This document shows, one piece after another, positions 55,539 to 63,469 of a DNA stretch of 64,000 bases. The position numbers and the translations under genes were made by a program. The stretch's first letter is position 1. Each line of letters begins with the position of its first letter. The notes beneath the pieces are model-generated. The model had not been told where the DNA came from, ran no database searches, and worked only from the letters and a program-made list of their open reading frames with translations. Origin of the DNA: Agromyces sp. CF514 (lineage in GTDB: Bacteria > Actinomycetota > Actinomycetes > Actinomycetales > Microbacteriaceae); the NCBI RefSeq assembly GCF_900113185.1, contig NZ_FOZD01000001.1, forward strand, positions 186,001 through 250,000, in the 5' to 3' direction.

Positions 55539-56410
55539 TCGGCGTCCCTTTCTTCTGCGGTGTCGTGGTGCGGGCCTTCGGAGGCGGATGTCTCGGCTGC
55601 AGCGCGCGCGGTGGCGGCGGTGGCGGCGCGGGCGACGGCGGGCAGCAGCTCGTCGAGCTCGTCGACGATGACGTCGGCGCCGAGCTCGCGCAGGGCGGCG
55701 CGGCCCACGCCGCGGTCGACGCCCACCACGAGCGCGAAGTCGCCGTCGGCGCCGGCCTTGATGCCCGACTCGGCGTCTTCGACCACGGCGCACGCCGTCG
55801 TCGGCAGGCCGAGCAGTTCGGCCGCCCGATCGAACATGTCGGGCGCGGGCTTTCCGCGGATGCCCTCGCGAGCTGCCACGAGCCCGTCGACCACGACGGT
55901 GAAACGGTCGTCGATGCCCGCGGCGGCCAGCACCGAGGGGGCGTTCTTCGAGCTCGAGACGACGGCCACGCGGCATCCGCTCGCGATGACCGCGTCGAGG
56001 AACGCGACGCTCGCCGGGTACGGGGCGACGCCCTCGTCGGCGAGCGTGGCGTTGAAGGCGCCGTTCTTGCGGTTGCCGAGCCCGTGCACCGTGTCTTCGT
56101 CGGGGGAGTCGGTCACCTCGCCCTCGGGAATGCGGATGCCTCGGCTCTCGAGGAGGCTCCGCACGCCGTCGTACCGCGGCTTGCCGTCGATGTACGCGAA
56201 GTAGTCGCCCTCGACGTAGGGCGCGACGCCGTGCGCCTCGAGGTACGGGGTGAACAGGCGCGACCACGCATGCATGTGCACGATCGCGGTCGGCGTCAGC
56301 ACGCCGTCGAGGTCGAAGAGCCAACCCTCGATGCCGGTCAGGTCGAGCTCTGCGGGATCGGGGTCTGCGGGGGAGCCGGGGCGGGTTTCGGGGGTGTCTG
56401 GCGAGGTCAC
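55535..56410 (-). CDS. Beta-phosphoglucomutase family HAD hydrolase
   Basis: A 291-residue HAD-superfamily protein. The catalytic aspartates are Asp33 and Asp35 in WLFDLDGVLTPT; VAVVSSSKNAPSVLAAAGI, KPAPDMFDRAAELLG and CAVVEDAESGIKAGADG give motifs II-IV. A helical cap lies at about 45-120. It converts beta-glucose 1-phosphate to glucose 6-phosphate, working with the GH65 phosphorylase it overlaps. GTG 56410 follows GAAAGGA; the tail is Ala/Glu-rich. Confidence 0.9.
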   Translation of the reverse strand: MTSPDTPETRPGSPADPDPAELDLTGIEGWLFDLDGVLTPTAIVHMHAWSRLFTPYLEAHGVAPYVEGDYFAYIDGKPRYDGVRSLLESRGIRIPEGEVTDSPDEDTVHGLGNRKNGAFNATLADEGVAPYPASVAFLDAVIASGCRVAVVSSSKNAPSVLAAAGIDDRFTVVVDGLVAAREGIRGKPAPDMFDRAAELLGLPTTACAVVEDAESGIKAGADGDFALVVGVDRGVGRAALRELGADVIVDELDELLPAVARAATAATARAAAETSASEGPHHDTAEERDAE

Positions 56411-56672
56411 GGCCGTCCTTTCGTCGTGCCGGTCGCGGCGCTGGGGCCAGCCGTTCGATGCTATTGCGCCGGGGTGCGCGAACGCGAGGGCGGATGCCGC
56501 GGTTCGGAGCATTCACGGAGGGTTCAGGGTGCGCCCGGTCGAGGTTCCGGTGGGGTTGCCTGCGCCTCGGACGGCGACGGATTCGGGCCGGGGTCGGCTC
56601 GAATGGCCTTTGGTCTTGCAAGATGTTAGGCTCTCGTGGCTGGTCACACTTCGGTGCGACCGACTCACAGAT

Positions 56673-56756
56673 GCGCGAGTGGCGGAATTGGCAGACGCGC
56701 TGGCTTCAGGTGCCAGTACTCGCAAGGGTGTGGGGGTTCAAGTCCCCCCTCGCGCA
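56673..56756 (+). tRNA. tRNA-Leu (CAG anticodon)
   Basis: An 84-nt class II tRNA: acceptor arms GCGCGAG and CTCGCGC, anticodon stem CTGGC/GCCAG with loop TTCAGGT (anticodon 56707-56709), a long variable arm and T-loop GTTCAAGTC. The discriminator is A and no CCA is encoded. A tRNA-Leu lies near the fhaA cluster in mycobacteria too. The 262 bp before it hold only its promoter (TTAGGCT near 56625). Confidence 0.96.
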
Positions 56757-56766
56757 CGACGAACAG

Positions 56767-56803
56767 AACGGCCCGGATCCTCGATGAGGACCCGGGCCGT
56801 TTC
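56767..56803 (+). terminator. Terminator after tRNA-Leu
   Basis: Arms of 16 bases (56767-56782 and 56786-56801) with one mismatch around GAT, then TCTCG. It lies ten bases after the tRNA. Confidence 0.8.
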
Positions 56804-56968
56804 TCGTTCGCGGGTGCTCGTGACATTTCCGGAGATCACGGGGACTGTGGTCGTGCGGGGCGGATGGAAGGCCGAGTTCTCCTGAATGCCGGCACGCCGA
56901 CCGCATCGGGCAGGGATCATCGGGTGCGGAGGCATCCGCTCGACGAGGCTCGTGGTGAAGGAGGGAAC

Positions 56969-57844
56969 GTGATCGGGACCCTGAACCGCATCGTCGAGCG
57001 CATCGAGCTCGACCTGACCGAGGTCGTCGACGTCGCGGCCTTCGCGGCCGGGCTCGGCACCACCGAGTACCACGTGCGCCGGATGTTCTCGTCGCTCGCC
57101 GGCATGCCGCTGTCGGAGTACGTGCGGCGCCGCCGCATGACCGTCGCTGCGGCCGACCTGCTCGGCGAAGGGAGCCTGCTCGACATCGCGGTCCGCTACG
57201 GCTACGGCTCCACGGAGGCGTTCAACCGGGCGTTCCGCGCGGTGCACGGCGTGAGTCCCGCTGACGTCCGTCGCGACGGCGGCCCCCTTCGTTCGCAACC
57301 GCAGCTCAGGTTCCGCCTGACCGTCGAAGGGAATTCGCCCATGGACACCCGTATCTCCGACCGACCCGCCTTCCGTCTCGTGGGGCACGCTGCTCGCGTG
57401 CCGCTCGTGCACCAGGGCGCCAACCCGCACATCCAGGCGCACATCGCGTCCATCCCGATGGAGGAGCACGCCCGTCTGAAGGGGCTCGGCGACACCGAGC
57501 CCGCCGGGCTGCTGCAGGTGAGCGCAGACGTCGACCCCGACTACGAGGAGGGCAGCGAGCTCACGTACCTGCACGGTGTCGCCGTGCGCGCCGAGACCTC
57601 CGTCGCCGACGACCTCGACGCGATCGAGGTGCCCGCGGGGGAGTGGGCGGTGTTCCGGATGTCGGGGCCGTACCCGGCCGCGCTGCAGGAGACCTGGGCG
57701 GCGACCGCGACCGACTGGTTCCCGTCGAACCCGTGGCGCCTTCGGCCCGGACCCTCGATCGTTGCCGTGCTCGAGCGTTCCGCGGACTTCAGCACCGCGA
57801 CCTGCGAGCTGTGGCTGCCGGTGGAGCGCGCGCAGAAGGTGTGA
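56969..57844 (+). CDS. AraC family regulator with GyrI-like effector domain
   Basis: A 291-residue regulator. The two AraC helix-turn-helix motifs occupy about 1-105 (EVVDVAAFAAGLGTTEYHVR, then LLDIAVRYGYGSTEAFNRAF and GVSPADVRR). The C-terminal half (about 120-288; RISDRPAFRLVGHAARVPLV) is a GyrI-like/SOUL-type small-molecule-binding domain, as in Rob- or BmrR-like drug-responsive regulators. GTG 56969 follows GGAGGG. No adjacent target is obvious; it converges on the DeoR gene. Confidence 0.9.
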   Translation: MIGTLNRIVERIELDLTEVVDVAAFAAGLGTTEYHVRRMFSSLAGMPLSEYVRRRRMTVAAADLLGEGSLLDIAVRYGYGSTEAFNRAFRAVHGVSPADVRRDGGPLRSQPQLRFRLTVEGNSPMDTRISDRPAFRLVGHAARVPLVHQGANPHIQAHIASIPMEEHARLKGLGDTEPAGLLQVSADVDPDYEEGSELTYLHGVAVRAETSVADDLDAIEVPAGEWAVFRMSGPYPAALQETWAATATDWFPSNPWRLRPGPSIVAVLERSADFSTATCELWLPVERAQKV

Positions 57845-57906
57845 CCGGCAGCGTCGCTCACCGGGCACCGCCCGGTCGACGGCGGCCCGCGTCGACGACG
57901 CCGGCC

Positions 57907-58680
57907 TCAGCTCGCCTGGGCGGGATCGAGGAGCACGAGCTCGATGCCCGCCGCCCTGGCGTCGTGGACGAGCGCAGGCGGCGCGTCGCTCGTGGTGATG
58001 ATCGTGTCGACGTCGTCGAGGGTGCCGAACCGGTGGGCCGCGGTGCGCCCGAACTTGTCGGCCGTCGCGACCAGGACGACGTGCCGCGAAGATGCGAGGG
58101 CGGCCTTCTTGACCTGCGCGTCTCCCCAGGTCGCGACGGTCAGCCCGGTGTCGGGGTCGGCGGCGCACGCGCCGATGATCGCGATGTCGAACCGCATGGC
58201 CCTGACGGCGTCGGCCGCGCCGGCATCCGTGAAGGAGAGGTCGTCGTGGCCGACGGTGCCGCCGGGCACCACGACCTCGTTGCCGGGCTTGGCGGCGAGT
58301 GCGGCGGCGGCGTGGAGCGAGAGCGCCAGCGCGGTGATGCCGAGCCCGGCGAGCTCACGCGCGACCGCGAGGGCGGTGGTGCCGTTGTCGATGAGCACGG
58401 CATCTCCGGGCTGGATGAGCGAGGCCGCGTGACGGGCGAGGGTGCGCTTGACCTCGGTGTCCTCCGAGGTGCGGAGCCCGAACGGATACTCGGAGCCGCG
58501 ACTGACCACGGGCGCCGCACCGCCGCGGATGCGCTGCACGGCTCCCTGCTCGGCGAGTTCGGCGAGGTCGCGACGGATGCTGATGGGGGAGACGCCCGTC
58601 AGCTCGGCGAGTTCGTCGATCGTGCGCCGACCGGAGTCGACCGCTCGGATGATCACTTTCTGGCGTTCTGATCGTTGCAC
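57907..58680 (-). CDS. DeoR family transcriptional regulator
   Basis: A 257-residue repressor. The N-terminal winged helix (QRSERQKVIIRAVDSGRRTI, TGVSPISIRRDLAELAEQGA) is followed by a sugar-phosphate isomerase-like sensor domain with IDNGTTALAVARELAG and the late LVATADKFGR. It is divergent from an MFS transporter across 30 bp, so that gene is its likely target. The GTG start has CAGAAT six bases before it, suggesting a leaderless transcript. Confidence 0.92.
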   Translation of the reverse strand: MQRSERQKVIIRAVDSGRRTIDELAELTGVSPISIRRDLAELAEQGAVQRIRGGAAPVVSRGSEYPFGLRTSEDTEVKRTLARHAASLIQPGDAVLIDNGTTALAVARELAGLGITALALSLHAAAALAAKPGNEVVVPGGTVGHDDLSFTDAGAADAVRAMRFDIAIIGACAADPDTGLTVATWGDAQVKKAALASSRHVVLVATADKFGRTAAHRFGTLDDVDTIITTSDAPPALVHDARAAGIELVLLDPAQAS

Positions 58681-58710
58681 GTGATCATTCTGACTCCTAT
58701 CGTTCCGGAC
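58681..58710. promoter_or_regulatory. Overlapping divergent promoters of the deoR and MFS genes
   Basis: In 30 bp, CAGAAT (minus strand, 58687-58692) ends six bases before the deoR GTG and TATCGT (plus strand, 58698-58703) ends seven bases before the MFS ATG. Each promoter's upstream element lies inside the other gene's start, so one regulator can block both. Confidence 0.5.
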
Positions 58711-59922
58711 ATGTCGATCGAGATGAAGACCGGAGTACGCGCGTCGGCCGGAGTGGGGGTGATGTTCGCGAGCAACGGCGCGATCTTCGCGGGGCTGCTG
58801 CCCTGGTATCCGCTGCTCGCCGAGCGCCTCGGCCTCGGCGTCGTGGAGTTCGGCTTCATCGTCGCCTCCTTCGCGGTCGGCGCGATCGTCTCGTCGGCCC
58901 TGCCCGCGCCCCTGATCGCGAGGTTCGGGCCGGTGCGCGTCGCGGTCGTCGGCACCGTGCTGCTCGCGGTCGCGATCGCGGGAGCCGCATGGGCGAGCGT
59001 CGGCTGGGTGTTCGCGCTGGCCGTGTTCTTCGCCGGCTTCTTCGACGCGGTCGTGGATGTCGCGCAGAACGTCGCCGGCATCCGCGTGCAGGATGCGGTG
59101 GGTCGCTCGATCCTCTCGTCGATGCACGCGCTGTGGAGCCTCGGAGGCGTGGTCAGCGGAGCCCTCTCGACCGCGGCCGCCGTCGCGGGCATCGACATGC
59201 GGCTCTACCTGGCCCTCGTCGGCGTCGCGTGCGTGGCGCTCGTCGGCACCGGCGGCCTCATGATCGGCCGGCTCGCATCGGCGCCCGAACCGGTGGCGTC
59301 CGAAGACGCCGAGGCGTCGGGTCGTGGCCAGCGGTGGCGCGTGGTGTTCCTCGCGGCGCTGCCGCTCGTGGTGATCGCGATCTGCGGAACGATGGTCGAG
59401 GACATCGCCAACAACTGGGCCGCGATGGCGGGCGTGCAGGTCGGCGGCCTCTCGCCGCAGGTCGCCGGCATCGCGTTCACGGTCGTGCTCGGCAGCCAGT
59501 GCATCGGCCGCTTCACCGGCGACCTGTTCATCCAGCGTTTCGGCCGCGTCGCGGTCGCACGCGTCGGCGGAGCCCTGATCGCCGCCGGCGGACTGCTGGT
59601 GGTCACCACGAGTGCGTTCCCGGCCACGCTGTTCGTGGGCCTCGCGCTCGCCGGATACGGCTCGGCCACGCTCGTGCCGAGCGCACTGACGGCGGCCGCC
59701 AAGCTCCCGGGCGTCAGCGAGGGTGCCGGCGTCACCATCGTGAGTTGGCTCATGCGCATCGGGTTCCTCGTCACGAGCCCGCTCATCGGCACCATCACCG
59801 GCGCGGCCGGCCTGCGGTGGGGCCTCACGGTGCTGGTCGTCGTCGGCGTCGCCGCGTTCCTGCTCGCGGGAGCGCTCGCCGAGCGCCGGACGCGGGCGCC
59901 GCTCCAGCCCGTGCAGGTCTGA
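58711..59922 (+). CDS. MFS transporter
   Basis: A 403-residue major facilitator with about 12 helices and a central cytoplasmic loop (SAPEPVASEDAEASGRGQRW). The FMSTAR-like N-half (ERLGLGVVEFGFIVASFAVG) and the DVAQNVAGIRVQDAVGRSIL segment resemble FucP/YbjJ-type sugar or drug MFS proteins. It is controlled in all likelihood by the divergent DeoR protein, which favours a sugar or sugar-derivative substrate. ATG 58711 has no ribosome-binding site and is probably leaderless. Confidence 0.88.
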   Translation: MSIEMKTGVRASAGVGVMFASNGAIFAGLLPWYPLLAERLGLGVVEFGFIVASFAVGAIVSSALPAPLIARFGPVRVAVVGTVLLAVAIAGAAWASVGWVFALAVFFAGFFDAVVDVAQNVAGIRVQDAVGRSILSSMHALWSLGGVVSGALSTAAAVAGIDMRLYLALVGVACVALVGTGGLMIGRLASAPEPVASEDAEASGRGQRWRVVFLAALPLVVIAICGTMVEDIANNWAAMAGVQVGGLSPQVAGIAFTVVLGSQCIGRFTGDLFIQRFGRVAVARVGGALIAAGGLLVVTTSAFPATLFVGLALAGYGSATLVPSALTAAAKLPGVSEGAGVTIVSWLMRIGFLVTSPLIGTITGAAGLRWGLTVLVVVGVAAFLLAGALAERRTRAPLQPVQV

Positions 59923-59932
59923 GAGCGCTCTC

Positions 59933-59962
59933 CACAAAACCGACATGTATGTCTGTTTTGTG
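59933..59962. promoter_or_regulatory. 30-bp near-perfect palindrome, candidate operator of the phosphotransferase-MATE-tetR operon
   Basis: Two 14-base arms (59933-59946 and 59949-59962) centred on GT pair with a single mismatch; the right arm reads ATGTCTGTTTTGTG. A TAGAGT -10-like box follows at 59965-59970, so a bound repressor would cover the -35 region. The operon it precedes ends in a tetR gene, the best candidate regulator. AT-rich compared with its surroundings. Confidence 0.7.
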
Positions 59963-60056
59963 TGTAGAGTGCCGTGCAGCGGCACCGCAGGTCGCTCGCC
60001 TGCCGCTCGAGCGGCGGCACCCGACATCCGTCACACACACATCATGAGAGGGCTCG

Positions 60057-61055
60057 ATGGAGAGCATCACGAAGAACCGGCAGACCCCCGAGGTGCTGCG
60101 ACGCCTGATCGAACGGGCCTACGGCCCCGAACGAGTGCCCGTCGACGACGGATTCGCGTTCGAGATCACCGAGGGCTGGTTCAACGTCGCCTACCGCATC
60201 ACGCTCCGCGACGGTGAGCAGGTCGTGCTCAAGATCGCACCGCCCGCGGAGATCGCGGTGCTCACGCGCGAGATCGGCATGATGCGCGCCGAGATCGAGG
60301 CCATGCGCCTGGTCGCCGAGCGCACGAGCGTGCCCGTGCCCCGCATCGACCACGTCGACCTCACGCACGAGGTGGTCGACGCCGACCTCTTCTTCATGGA
60401 GTTCGTCGACGCCGACAACTTCGGCTTCACCGCCGGCGCAGGCCTGCTCGATGACGAGGTCGTCGCCTCGGGCAACCGGCAGTTGGGCGAGCTCAACCGC
60501 GAGATCAACACGATCGTCGGTCCGCACTTCGGTCCGCTGCTCGGCGAAGGGTCGCCGACCTGGCGCGAGGCGTTCACGAAGATGATCGAGGACACGCTCG
60601 CCGACGGCGAACGGGTCGGCATCGACCTCGGCTGGAGCTCCGCCGACATCCGCGACGTGCTCGTCGCGAACGCCGATGCACTCGACGAGGTGACCGAACC
60701 GCGGCTCGTCGAGCTGGACCTGTGGGCCAAGAACTCGATGATCCGCGACGGACGCATCGTCGCGGTGCTCGACCACGAACGTGCCGTGTACGGCGACCCG
60801 CTCATCGAGGCCGGGCTCACGGGCATCGACATGCCCTCGTTCGGCGATCCGACCGACTTCATGGTCGGATTCGGCATCACGACGTTGACCGAACCCGAAC
60901 GCGCGCGCCGCCGCCTGTACTCGCTCTACCTGGCCATGATCATGGTCGTCGAGACGAAGTACCGGGGTCACACCGACACCGAGGTGTACGACTGGGGCCG
61001 CCGCGAACTCGACGGCGTCATGGCCGCGCTCGGCCGCGTGCGCGTGTCCGGCTGA
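60057..61055 (+). CDS. Aminoglycoside phosphotransferase-like (APH) family protein
   Basis: A 332-residue kinase-fold enzyme. The ATP lysine is Lys59 in EQVVLKIAPP, and the catalytic loop reads LVELDLWAKNSM: Asp221 and Asn226 are present, but the family histidine two residues before the Asp is Glu219. The metal-binding DFG-equivalent is LDHERAVYGDP at 238-248. APH-fold proteins phosphorylate antibiotics, choline, homoserine or other hydroxyls; the substrate here is unknown. It is first in an operon with a MATE exporter and a TetR regulator, behind a 30-bp palindrome. Confidence 0.85.
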   Translation: MESITKNRQTPEVLRRLIERAYGPERVPVDDGFAFEITEGWFNVAYRITLRDGEQVVLKIAPPAEIAVLTREIGMMRAEIEAMRLVAERTSVPVPRIDHVDLTHEVVDADLFFMEFVDADNFGFTAGAGLLDDEVVASGNRQLGELNREINTIVGPHFGPLLGEGSPTWREAFTKMIEDTLADGERVGIDLGWSSADIRDVLVANADALDEVTEPRLVELDLWAKNSMIRDGRIVAVLDHERAVYGDPLIEAGLTGIDMPSFGDPTDFMVGFGITTLTEPERARRRLYSLYLAMIMVVETKYRGHTDTEVYDWGRRELDGVMAALGRVRVSG

Positions 61056-61073
61056 TCCGGACCGGGAGCTCCA

Positions 61074-62459
61074 TTGACCGACGTCACCGCCCCGGACCGC
61101 TCCGAAGACCTGGCCACGCGCCCGGTCGGCCGGCTGCTGCTGTGGGCGGGCACGCAGACCACGCTCTCGGTGGGCGTCTACGGCGTCTACGCGTTGACCA
61201 ACGCGTGGTTCGTCGCCCGCGGAGTCGGCGAGACGGCCCTGGCTGCCGTGAACCTCGTCGCCCCGCTGCTGCTGCTGCTCGGCGCGGTCGCCACGACCGT
61301 CGGCGTGGGCGGTGCGTCGCTCGTCTCACGCGGCCTCGGTGCGCGGGACACGGATGCCGCGGCGCGCGCGGCCGGCAACGCGTTCGTCGTGTACTGGGTC
61401 ACCGCGGTCGTCGTCACGGCCACCGGCCTCGTGTTCCTCGAACCGCTGCTGCGCCTGATGGGGGCGACCGACGAGACCCTGCCTGATGCGCAGGCCTACG
61501 GCGCCGTCATCATCGGCGGCGCGATCTTCGCGACCGGCTTCTCGGCGCTCGTGCGGGCAGAGGGTCGGATGCTGTTCTCGACGCTGCTCTGGGTCGTGCC
61601 CGTCGTCGTGCAGATCGTGCTCGACCCGATCCTGATCTTCGGGTTCGACCTCGGCGTCGTCGGAGCAGGGCTCGGCACGGTCACCGGGCAGGCCGTGTCG
61701 GCGGCGATGGCGGTCTGGTTCTTCTTCGTTCAGCGACGTCGGCCCTACCGGATCGGGCTCCGGCACCTGCGCCCGCGGTGGACGACCGTCGGCGCGCTGC
61801 TCTCGATCGGGGCGCCGTCGTTCCTGCTCGGCATCGGGGCGACGGTGCTGGCCGTGCTCGTCAACGCGCTGCTCGCCGCCGCCGGCACGGTCGTGCTCGC
61901 CGCCTACGCGGTCTGCACCCGCGTGCAGACCTTCGTCACCATGCCGCAGATGGGCATCACGCAGGCGGTCCAGCCGATCGTCGGGTTCAACGCGGGCCGA
62001 GGACTCGATGCGCGTGCGGACCGGGCCCGCACGTTGGCGCTGCGCGCGACGATCGGCGTCGGAGCCGCGGCATCCGCGATCGTCGCCATCGCGGCCGAGC
62101 CGCTCGCCTCGCTCTTCCTCTCCGATCCCGAGAGCGTCTCGATGGCAGCCGCCGCGCTGCGCGTCATCGCGATCGGGTTCGTCTTCTCGGGCGTCGCACC
62201 GCTCATCTCGGCGACCTTCCAGGCCCTGGGGCGACCTGCGCCGTCGTACGCGATCTCGATCGGCACGCTCGTCGCAGTCAAGGCGCCGCTCGTGCTGCTG
62301 CTGGCGCCGTTCGGACCCATCGGCGTCCTCGTCGCCCTGCCCGTCGGCGATGCGGTCTCCGCAGCCTTGGCGTGGGTGGTCTTCCGGCGCAACCGGGTGC
62401 GGTCGTCAGCGCTCTCGTCGGGGGCGGCGTCCTCGTCGGTATCCTCGAGACGACCATGA
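61074..62459 (+). CDS. MATE family efflux transporter
   Basis: A 461-residue exporter with about 12 helices. PVGRLLLWAGTQTTLSVGVY, the VSRGLGARD segment, and the repeat-half motifs MPQMGITQAVQPIVGFNAGR and RAEGRMLFSTLLWVVPVVVQ fit the DinF/NorM-like MATE fold. It starts at TTG 61074 behind GGGAG, 18 bp after the phosphotransferase gene. Its end overlaps the tetR start as ATGA. It is a different subtype from the MATE gene at 166-1647. Inferred to export the compound sensed by the TetR protein. Confidence 0.92.
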   Translation: MTDVTAPDRSEDLATRPVGRLLLWAGTQTTLSVGVYGVYALTNAWFVARGVGETALAAVNLVAPLLLLLGAVATTVGVGGASLVSRGLGARDTDAAARAAGNAFVVYWVTAVVVTATGLVFLEPLLRLMGATDETLPDAQAYGAVIIGGAIFATGFSALVRAEGRMLFSTLLWVVPVVVQIVLDPILIFGFDLGVVGAGLGTVTGQAVSAAMAVWFFFVQRRRPYRIGLRHLRPRWTTVGALLSIGAPSFLLGIGATVLAVLVNALLAAAGTVVLAAYAVCTRVQTFVTMPQMGITQAVQPIVGFNAGRGLDARADRARTLALRATIGVGAAASAIVAIAAEPLASLFLSDPESVSMAAAALRVIAIGFVFSGVAPLISATFQALGRPAPSYAISIGTLVAVKAPLVLLLAPFGPIGVLVALPVGDAVSAALAWVVFRRNRVRSSALSSGAASSSVSSRRP

Positions 62460-63091
62460 CCCGAGTCTCCGACGCACCGAGCCCTGCCGCCTCGCGCGCC
62501 TCCCCGAAGGGCGAACGCCGCCGAGCCGAGATCATCGCCGCCGCGTTCGCCGCATTCGCCGCGGGCGGCTACCGGGGCGCGAGCATGGTTCAGATCGCCG
62601 CGGCCTGCGGAGTCTCGCGGGCGGGACTGCTGCACCACTTCCCGGCGAAGGAGCTGCTGCTCGCGGCGGTGCTCGAGGAACGCGACCGGGTGAACGGCGA
62701 ACTCTTCTTCGTCGACGTCGACCCCCGGCGCGACGGCGTCGAGCACTTCGAGCACCTGATTCGGCTCGTCGCCCACAATGCCGGCCAGCGCGAGCTCGTG
62801 CAGCTCTTCGCGACGCTGTCGGCCGAGGCCGCCGACCCGGCGCATCCCGCGCACGCCTACTTCGTCGATCGGTACCGCCTGCTCGAGGCGGACTTCGACC
62901 TCGCGCTCCGCGAGATCGCCGAGCGGGGGCTGCTGAGGCCGGGTGTCGTGCTCGACGGCGCGGCGCGCGACCTCATCGCCCTCATCGACGGGCTGCAGGT
63001 GCAGTGGCTCCTCGACCCCGCGGGCATCGACATCGTCGCCCGCCTGCGCCGTCGACTGCGCGAGGTGGTCGATGCCGAGTTCGCTCCCTGA
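62456..63091 (+). CDS. TetR/AcrR family transcriptional regulator
   Basis: A 211-residue repressor. The N-terminal helix-turn-helix (about 20-66) reads AEIIAAAFAAFAAGGYRGAS, MVQIAAACGVSRAGLLHHFP, AKELLLAAVLEE; the rest is an all-helical ligand-binding and dimer domain resembling TetR_C-type domains. ATGA overlap with the MATE gene shows co-translation. Its likely operator is the 30-bp palindrome in front of the operon, giving autoregulation and induction by the exported compound. Confidence 0.92.
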   Translation: MTRVSDAPSPAASRASPKGERRRAEIIAAAFAAFAAGGYRGASMVQIAAACGVSRAGLLHHFPAKELLLAAVLEERDRVNGELFFVDVDPRRDGVEHFEHLIRLVAHNAGQRELVQLFATLSAEAADPAHPAHAYFVDRYRLLEADFDLALREIAERGLLRPGVVLDGAARDLIALIDGLQVQWLLDPAGIDIVARLRRRLREVVDAEFAP

Positions 63092-63136
63092 GCCCCTCCG
63101 TCGTGCGGCGTCGGACGGCTGCGCCCAGCGGCCCGC

Positions 63137-63142
63137 TAGCGT
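63137..63142 (+). promoter_or_regulatory. -10 box of the small HTH gene (leaderless start)
   Basis: TAGCGT ends six bases before the ATG at 63149. Confidence 0.45.
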
Positions 63143-63148
63143 TGGGCC

Positions 63149-63412
63149 ATGCCCCGCACCTCGCGCCCGACTCCCGCGGAACTCGCGCCCGGCTGGCCTG
63201 ACGCACCGTCGGCGGATGTCGCCGGCGAGGCCGCGAGGCGGTTCGCGATCCGGCTTCGCGCGGCGATCGGCGATCGCAGCATCCGAGCCGCGGCGCGGGA
63301 TGCCGGCCTGAGCCACGCTGCGCTGCTCGGCTACCTGAACGGCTCGACCTGGCCCGACCTTTACGCCATCTCGCGCCTGCAGGCCGCACTCGGGCAGCGG
63401 CTCACCGAGTAG
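63149..63412 (+). CDS. Small helix-turn-helix protein
   Basis: An 87-residue protein with one XRE-like helix-turn-helix at about 32-80: RFAIRLRAAIGDRSIRAAAR, DAGLSHAALLGYLNGSTWPD, LYAISRLQAALGQRLTE. The first 25 residues are Pro/Ala-rich. Similar short HTH proteins are frequent in actinobacteria. It is monocistronic, with a leaderless-type start, and converges on the thiolase gene. Targets unknown. Confidence 0.78.
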   Translation: MPRTSRPTPAELAPGWPDAPSADVAGEAARRFAIRLRAAIGDRSIRAAARDAGLSHAALLGYLNGSTWPDLYAISRLQAALGQRLTE

Positions 63413-63469
63413 CGCCGACCGGCTCACAGCCCGCCGACCGGCTGGCGAACCCGTCGACCGGCGTGAGAC

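Noticed and set aside
53133-56204. A 1,023-codon plus-strand frame opposite the GH65 and mutase genes
   Set aside because: Both minus-strand genes have catalytic residues and normal lengths; the plus frame is a shadow.
56673-57900. An integrated element at tRNA-Leu
   Set aside because: No integrase, direct repeat of the tRNA 3' end or composition shift was seen; a normal terminator and an AraC gene follow.
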